From Marsupella aquatica (taxonomy: Eukaryota > Marchantiophyta): DNA of 64,000 bases. Below the pieces are notes generated by a model, which was not told the origin of the DNA, did no database searches, and saw only the letters and a list, made by a program, of their open reading frames with translations. Every line of letters begins with the position of its first letter. Position 1 is the stretch's first letter. Location of the stretch: positions 1,922,001-1,986,000 of the forward strand of contig OZ316894.1 in assembly GCA_973895155.1 (NCBI GenBank), read 5' to 3'. Below, piece by piece: positions 57,141 to 64,000 of the stretch. Position numbers and translations under genes: made by a program.

Positions 57141-60100
57141 ATGGCGGATGTGGATGTTGAGGTGGCGTTGATGACGTTCCAGTCGCAGGAGTACGCAAGG
57201 GCGTCGATGATGTACTCGGACCTGGAGCTCGCCTGCCAACTCCAGCTCAACGAGGCCCTCGCTGCCTCGGCCGCCATGAGCAATGAGGCGGGAGCAGTGC
57301 GTCCAGAACAATCGGCAAAATTGGCGATTAATGCGAGAGGACCGGCGGCTGGAAGAGGAGGAGGAAGAGGAGGGGACACAGGAGCGGGAGACAAAGCAAT
57401 TGCGTGTGCGGTACAGAGTCGCGAGCTGCGGAGACGACAGCAGGAGCTGCTCGACCAGCAGAAGGCCGTGAAAGCTGGGCGGGATGTGACGGTGGAGATG
57501 CAGCGGAGATGGCACGATAGGGAGTTCTCGAAGATGATTTCGGAAATGCCGGAGGCCGAGTGGGAAAGTGATGGAGACAATTTCGAGAAACCTTTCCTGC
57601 CTGGCACCTCGTCAAGTGTTGCTTGCGAAGACGGAGCACAGGAGGGAAATTCTGCAGAACAGGAATGTATTCTGTACTTCGCCAAGGCTAGGGAGGATCC
57701 AGGGTATGTGGGAATGGCATGGGCCGTGACGGACGCCTCGACGGGCCAAGTTCTGTTCCAGCAGAGCAAGTTTCTAGGGCTCAACGTGAGTGCCTATTCG
57801 GCTGACTACACGGCTCTGATCAATGGCCTGTCCTACGCCCGCTCTGCAGGGGTGCGGAACATTGTGGCTCATGGCGATTCGGCTCTTGTTGCCAATCAGG
57901 TATTCAATTGCACTAAAGTTATCCATAGCTGGACACATTTGCGAATTTGATGAATTGGAAAAGCATAGCCGTTGCTCTTATTATTACTGATGGTGGCGGC
58001 AAGTGTGACTATTTCTTCAACTCCCTTGTATGAAATGTTGAGAATTTGTCATAATTTGATCGTGTTTGGACTCCAAAGGTGTTCAGATGTACTGCAACAT
58101 ATTAGGAGGATAACTTGTAATCAAAATTTGTAGAGAGCTGGAGCTTCGGTCGGGTTGAACAACATTTAGCGCTCTGAACCCTAATTTCCTAAAGCGTGAT
58201 GTAAAGCAATCAAAGTCTGCAAAGTACTACCGTTATAATTTTAAGATTTTCTTTGATACTTCAATTTGAGGGCTGGATCTCCGCTGTATTCGTACTCTCC
58301 TGATTGGTTATGGTAGAGTACCTGTCCCCAAATTAATTAGCAGGGGAAAATTGCATTTCCAGGTAGTGCAAGAGAATTCGTTTTGGCCCATTGTAGAACT
58401 CGCTGTGGACAAGTAAAATGTATGCGTCGCGTTTTATTCGTTTTTTCGCTTTCTGTACATGCTTGTAATCTCCTCCAACTCAAAGCAGAACTTCAGCATA
58501 CAGTAAGGAATTAGGGACATTTGTCAACAGTGTTCAAAATGGTAGAGCTATTTGTCCAACCCTTTTGACTCTAGGCCAAAATCTAGATGAGCTCGGCAAC
58601 ACGATTCCTCAGGAAAGTTCTGTTGGGGTAGAACCAAGCAAGACCAGGGTTGCAATCTGTTTACCGGCTTATTTACTTTCTGTGTCAACGGAGCTTTTTC
58701 TTTAGGCCAGAGTCCACGTCCATGTCGTTCTAGTCAATCATTGCTACTTATATCGCAATCATTGCTACTTTCTGTCAACCAGGGAATGTTGTACAGTGTA
58801 GAACTTTTGTAATTTTCTTTGTCGATAGTTACATTTAGTGACGGGGTCCACTAGCTTTACCCTGGAGCAATTTGCCAATAAGACGTTACTCCGGATGACC
58901 TCCTCCATTGCAATGTTGGTTTAGTCATATGAATTTCGTACTTGGAAGAATTTGGTTTTGAGCACGGCTCCAAAATCCAAGTCTTATGAGAAATCGCCGC
59001 AAATGGAAAATGCGTGGATTTCAACACTGGTTAAAATCCTTCATTATATCATTATGAAAAGTTGGGTTTTGAGGACTGCACAATTATCGCGAATTTTCCA
59101 CATTCACGCGACTAGTTATTTCAATAAATTCCAATAAAAAACATTTCTCCCTGCAGTGGCAGAACTCTCGTAGGTTTTTGTTTGGGATCAAATCTGCCCT
59201 TGGTGATTCTTTAGCTGTGATATATGGATGCAGCAGATTTGAAAGACCTAGTTTGGGGACTTGCTCATAGTCATACTTACTTCGTGTGCTTATGGTTTAC
59301 TTCTTGCATCAGGTCAGAGGACAGTGGAGGGCACGTTCCCAGCCGCAAGTCAAATTTTTGGAAGAGGTGAAAGAGTATGAAAAGGAACTGCTGGATGGGT
59401 TTACCGTTCTTCATGTTCCAAATGACAAGAATCAGTATGCTATAACCCTGGCGAGGCAGGCTATTCAAGGACATCTGGAAAAACTCAGAAAAAATGGTCA
59501 ACAGATCCCCGTACAAGCCAAGGACGAGGACATTAGCGAGGATTGTCCCATTTGCTTTGAGAGAACGCCTGTTGATGAAATGTTTAGTGCAAGGAGTTGC
59601 TCCCACAGATTCTGCCGGAATTGCTTGTCCCAGCACGTAGAGGTCCAGGTCAAGGAGAATCTGGTGCCAGTTCGCTGCCCTATGGAATGCTCCAACCATC
59701 TGGAGCTTGATCAATGTCAGCCATATCTTCCTCTCAACGTTGTAGATGCATTTGCAAGGCGTTTAACAGAGGCCAGTATACCCGAGGCAGATAGAGTTTA
59801 CTGTCCATTCAAAAATTGCTCCGCCTTGATGTCGAAAGGTGGACTGAATCTGTCGAGCGCGGGAAGCTCGTCTGGTCATCCATCGATTGGCCGTTGTGAG
59901 TGTATGGTGTGTCACCGGCTCTTTTGCGTTGAATGTCAGGTTCCTTGGCATGTAGACCTGTCCTGCGCCAAATTTCAGAAACTTCCACCTGATGAAAGGG
60001 ATCCACAAGACGTAAAGCTACATCAACTAGCAAGGAACCAGAATTGGCAGCGTTGCAAGAAATGCAAGCACCTCATTGAGCTGAATACAGGCTGCTACCA

Positions 60101-60904
60101 CATGACTTGCAAGTAAGTTCTTCAGTTGTTTGTTGCTCCATGAGTAAGTTTAAAATAAATGCAACTGTTGGCGACACGTCGACCTTACGTTTGGGTGTGG
60201 CTGTGTTTTTCTAAAAGAAAAGGCTTTCATGATCATTGAGCCTTACAAAAAGCTTCCTCAGTTTCATGCGGACTCGTTGTTTTCTGCTCTTTGTCTCTCT
60301 CTTGTGTACCCAGGGTTAATCCGCCAGCCTGGGGAGCGTCAGATATCTTTTGTTTCCGGTCAAGATTTTCCTCTCTTGAAGTGTGAAAATTTTCAGTGCT
60401 TTCTGGCATTGTTGGTGATGTAGGTTAATTATATGTTTTATGCGTCTTTAGTTCCGTCTACAACTTTCTTTCTTTGAGCCATGTTGGGCGTGAGTTTCAC
60501 GCACTTGTGCAGCAGGGCGGAAGCACAAGTTGTATACATGCAATTGCCGACTGTGGGAGGAGAAAACGTCGTTGAGGATGCTTACATGTGTTTTGCATTG
60601 TTTGTACAGGTGTGGACATGAATTTTGCTACACTTGTGGAGCAGAGTGGAAAGACAAACACGCGACTTGCAAATGCAAACTATGGGATGAAAACAACATC
60701 ATTGGGGACGATGATGTGGATTCTGACGACGACGAAAGTGAACCTGAATATGAGTCCGAACCTGAGGACTTCAATACTGCCTACAACTATTACAAGACTC
60801 AGATATGTAAGCACTGGCGCAATGGTAACTGTTGGTCTGGTGACGCCTGTAATTTTGCACATGGACAAGGTGAGCTGCGGCGAGTGGAGTACCGCCATTT
60901 TTGA
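57141..60904 (+). CDS. RBR E3 ubiquitin ligase with RNase H-like domain and C-terminal CCCH finger, three exons
   Basis: Exons are 57141-57899, 59313-60112 and 60610-60904, with GT/AG and matching phases, giving 617 aa. An alanine/glycine-rich N-terminus leads to an RVT_3 RNase H-like domain (about 170-310: [54 protein letters not shown]). Its first Asp and the central Glu look replaced, so it is probably not a nuclease. RING1 starts at C331 ([20 protein letters not shown]). The IBR follows (CPFKNC...[17 protein letters not shown]). RING2 contains [20 protein letters not shown], whose C514 is the expected catalytic cysteine taking ubiquitin from E2. An acidic linker precedes a CX7CX5CX3H zinc finger (C586 to H604), which could bind RNA. 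The RNase H-RBR plan is known in plants; the CCCH tail is less usual. Confidence 0.9.
60480..60604 (+). pseudogene. Decayed duplicate of exon 3 inside intron 2 of the RBR gene
   Basis: Just upstream of the true exon 3, the DNA translates as [20 protein letters not shown]. It lines up with the real [20 protein letters not shown], with a TGA stop and lost RING2 residues before it. At the DNA level ACTTGTGCAGCAGGGCGGAA matches the real ACTTGTGGAGCAGAGTGGAA. Confidence 0.7.
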
Positions 60905-63702
60905 ACTTCTGTTTTATGCTCATCTAGATTCACCACATTTCACGGATCTCGCTGTTGAACTTTTGCGGATAGGTTTCTTCAACACAGTTTTGGTTTGAAC
61001 ATAATTGGAAGTTAATTGCACAACGATCTGTAACCCATACGAGCGAGCATGGCAGCATTTCCACACCAGTCTGTTAATGATTGGTCATCTTGTGTGCCAC
61101 AATGAGGACAATGTACATTTGTCAAAAATTATCAGTGAATTTCATTTTCATAGCTAAGTTTTTTCTCTATGGACCATCCCCGGATAGAGTTGGGTGACCT
61201 GATCTGTTCACGTACTCTTAGCTGTCATCAATCTTAGTTTGTCTGTAGTGGTCTGCTAGGCTTCCAAGACATAGACATGTTTAGTGATGATACATGGTTG
61301 TTCCCTGAAGTATCAGCTCGAGGAGAATTTTGACAATGCCTCCCATCTACTATGACGTGGTATATATCGTAATCTATTGTTTCCAAATGTCATGGCAAAA
61401 TCGTTAAGGAAACATTCGACCACGATTGAGTTGTCTACTGATCTCATCGCTTTTGGAATTTGCGTAGCTTCGATCAAGGACTGCAGTCCTGTTTCTCAAT
61501 CAATGAACTTATCATAACCACTTGTATCGAGTGTGCTAAAAAGTAGGTAGTTTTCATCGCTCACATAATAGGAATCTTTCAAAATCTCAAATGTTTCTTG
61601 TACTGCACCCTAGGGCTGAACTTGATCATTTTGTGAAATCACGGGGCTTTTTTGTGTGGACTCCGTGGAGATGCAAATTATTCCTTTCCCTTCAGGTTCT
61701 GATTTATCAAGCATGAACACAATCAACCACAACGCAAGAAACGCTTCCTGTTTCAGCAACTTCATTTTGTAGACTGACAACTTCTCCTCTGTTGGAAGCT
61801 TGATCCAAATTGCTGTCCAATCTGGCTTTTGCTCAAATCATTTTTTAGGGGCTCGGTAGTTCTAGATAGACCTTGCTAACAATGACCCTCTCTTCAAGGG
61901 GTTAGGAGACCCTATCTACCTTTGTATCCTGCAGCTACGGAACGAAGAGGAATGTATCCTGAACGAATGCACTGCCTAGACCGGTGGATGGGATCAAAAC
62001 CACTGGGGTAAGTCGATTGTTTGGTTTCTAATCCAAGTCTCACAGTCGAGAAGGCTTTGGTACTGTAATATACAGAACCTGGGTAACCACTTCTGGAATT
62101 GGAGGGCCTTCACACGCATCTGGTAACAAGACGAGGTTACGTTCGTTGTTAGTGGCCAATAAACATCTGGGTTACTTACCACTGAAGAGCGGCACCGCAA
62201 CCTCGGATTTGCGTGCTCGGAAGCATGGTTTAACGGGTTCCTCCCTCTTCCTCAATTCGGAAGATCGATTTGGTTAAAGTGCCCTTTGAAGAGTTTAAGG
62301 CAGTCGGCAATCGCTGTGTCTTCTATGCTCTACAAAGAGAAAACCAGCGTTTTTCTTTCGAATTTCGCCTCACAAAAGGCGAATGCGAGGATATCTACAT
62401 CCTCTCAATAGACGCCTGCATTCGGGTCGACATCTTTAAAAAATGACGTTTCCTTTGAGGCAAAGAACCCACAGACGATATGGGGGACCAAACAACAAAA
62501 TATCAAATCACAATGTCCCATCTGATTTGTTCAAGCAGCATTCCTTTGGTACGTGCACTGCTGCAAGATAAGCCAGTTGATGATCTCTATGAGCAATCAC
62601 TTGATACAAAATAGTCCTCTAGCTCTTGGTTTCACTGATTACTGAGATTCAGCTCCCATATTTTTTGTAAGGGTCACCTTAAGTTGACTCAGTCTGCAAA
62701 GTCGCAATGCCGATATCTAGGTCCACTTCTATAAATCGTAAGAGTCACCTTAATTTGGCTCACTCTGCAAAGCCGCAATGCCGATGTCATATTGACAAAA
62801 TTACCAAAGCCGCCACGAAAACCAGAACGAAACGACCTTTCTGATCTTTCCATCTATCACTAACTTGGCCGCAGAGAGTTATATTCTGTCAGTAAACTTC
62901 TTGCTTCTATATATGGGTGCGACCTGGGCCATGATTCTTGTATGGGCTTTGTAGGTAGCAATGTATTTTTCAGATAGAAATCGTCAGGTAGATGAACTGT
63001 AATCATCACCGCTGATGCATGAGACTTCTCAGATGACCGGCTAGGCTCCAATGAACTCGGATTAGAAGGAACAGGACAAAGTGAACTCGGTGCAAATGAA
63101 GACAATGGAATTCAAATTTTACACTTTATTTGGCGAGTAGAACAGCTATTATAATAAGTGGCTGCAAATCGCTGGCTTCATAGAATACAAGGGAGGCCAT
63201 GTCTATCTGCAGAAATTCGCAAGCGGGCTATCAGTTAATATCAATCGTGCAGTCAATGTCGCTGGCTGCATTGAATAGACTATTATCGACGGTTGCGTAT
63301 AGTCTATCAACGTTTCATTGCCAAACAACTACCGGATTATTCCGTATCGATATGTATCAGTGTTCAGTCGATCAAAAGGTCGACATGTGGTGGGAAAACT
63401 GTGACTGGTCTATCCTCTAGTTAAATCGAGCTAGCTTCCATTGTCATGTCCCCAAATTGCAGTAAATGATCTGAATCGTTCCCTACTTCAGGCTTTGACA
63501 GTGCTAGTTGCCCTTCGTGCCATGTGATCCCTTGACTACTTATTGGTACTGTGCCACCCTTCGTTTGACAGCTTCATCCCCGGCTTCATCGAGGGCCTAG
63601 CTGCGACTTGAACGAATTTTCTCCTGCTCTATACATCTTAGTTTGCTGGGTATCGTAGCAGTCTGTGAAGCCTCGCTGCAGCTTGGACTGCATCCTGTAA
63701 GG
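60905..63702. other. Intergenic; one possible unrecognised coding fragment
   Basis: It starts with the likely 3' untranslated region of the RBR gene. The frame 62234-62446 (+) has protein-like composition and is treated separately. A short direct duplication lies at about 62660-62790 (GTCACCTTAA followed by CTGCAAAG). No other gene is seen. Confidence 0.4.
62234..62446 (+). CDS. Possible exon or gene remnant, unrecognised
   Basis: I do not recognise it. An open frame without ATG reads IDLVKVPFEEFKAVGNRCVF, then FSFEFRLTKGECEDIYILSI, and stops with TGA at 62444-62446. Its amino-acid usage looks coding. A candidate upstream exon (TGCAG|C... to ...CTGGG|GTAAGT, about 61934-62008, reading MYPERMHCLDRWMGSKPLG) lies nearby, but its phase does not simply join. 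It could be a last exon of a short gene or a decayed one. Confidence 0.25.
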   Translation, partial: RVPPSSSIRKIDLVKVPFEEFKAVGNRCVFYALQRENQRFSFEFRLTKGECEDIYILSIDACIRVDIFKK

Positions 63703-64000
63703 CTATTCAGCATAGTGGCCGCACTGGAAGAAAGCGCATCGGTCTTTCCGGCACTTGTGGCCGCAGAATCCACAGTTGTTGGAGTCATTGGCCAAATTCG
63801 CGCACTTACCATTGCAGCAAACCCAATCGTCAGGGCAAGAATTGCCGCAGGCTCCGCAGTTGAAACGGTCTGACGAGGTGGGAATGCAAAGAGGAAACCC
63901 GAAGGCTCGTCCAAAGTTTGAGAATTGGCAGCAAGACGAGGACGATGTACATCCAAGTTTGCACTGAGTGGACGATACCAAACCAGTCGAGTGTTCCTGC
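63703..64000 (-). CDS. STIG1-like secreted cysteine-rich protein, 5' end outside the window
   Basis: This is the C-terminal 98 or so codons of a stigma-specific protein 1-like gene, whose frame is open to the window edge. The Stig1 pattern is clear: CCQF, NCGACGNSCPDDWVCCNGKC, then NDSNNCGFCGHKC and a final QCGHYAE before the stop at 63703. Family members are small secreted apoplastic peptides; in flowering plants they act in stigma and pollen, elsewhere their role is less known. The signal peptide must lie beyond 64000. An overlapping frame on the same strand at 63597-63956 is a shadow. Confidence 0.85.
   Translation of the reverse strand, partial: QEHSTGLVSSTQCKLGCTSSSSCCQFSNFGRAFGFPLCIPTSSDRFNCGACGNSCPDDWVCCNGKCANLANDSNNCGFCGHKCRKDRCAFFQCGHYAE

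Noticed and set aside
63597-63956. 119-aa frame on the minus strand near the window end
   Set aside because: It overlaps the STIG1-like coding sequence in another frame and lacks the cysteine pattern.

Overview
This is a 64 kb stretch of a plant nuclear genome, most likely a non-seed land plant (bryophyte grade or similar). Genes are spliced with GT-AG introns and sit far apart in AT-rich, repeat-laden DNA. The families are plant families: a CYP85-clan-like P450, complex I subunit NDUFB7, an ABA4/DUF4281 plastid protein, a nepenthesin-type aspartic protease, an RBR ubiquitin ligase carrying an RNase H-like domain, and a STIG1-type secreted protein. The species is inferred, not shown.

Layout. 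1-0.6 kb: first exon of a P450 on the minus strand. 1-3.3 kb: small tandem repeats. 3.3-8.0 kb: a decayed non-LTR retrotransposon (zinc finger, reverse transcriptase, restriction-like endonuclease) whose upstream region is an array of about 195-bp monomers. 8-15.6 kb: intergenic, with tandem arrays and one MITE. 15.7 kb: NDUFB7. 20.8-23.3 kb: a six-exon ABA4-like gene that is hard to see in single ORFs. 31.4-34.4 kb: a three-exon aspartic protease. 34.4-42 kb: non-coding, with minisatellites and two nested MITEs that have perfect 8-bp target duplications. 57.1-60.9 kb: a three-exon RBR E3 ligase. 63.7 kb to the end: a STIG1-like gene cut by the window edge.

The striking region is 42.08-55.05 kb. 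A 19-bp perfect inverted repeat (CTATTCATTAAAACTGGAA) brackets about 13 kb holding two divergent coding units. The minus-strand unit, once spliced, joins a ParB-like domain to a DNA N4/N6-methyltransferase-like domain. A plant-type FCP1 phosphatase-like unit follows on the same strand. The plus-strand unit is a DUF7869-type, RNase H-fold transposase-like protein of about 1229 aa. Nineteen copies of a 17-bp palindrome (CTCGAGA-NNN-TCTCGAG) are scattered over the element, mostly in introns and the shared promoter region. Their asymmetric centre flips orientation at the divergent promoter. I read this as a large DNA transposon carrying a methyltransferase/ParB-like cargo gene and its own clustered DNA sites. 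This copy shows at least one frameshift and a stop codon in the ParB-methyltransferase gene, while the transposase frame is intact.

The host genes do not form a pathway together; they are ordinary isolated plant genes. All intron boundaries were placed by eye from GT/AG signals, reading frame and family similarity remembered from knowledge, with no search run.
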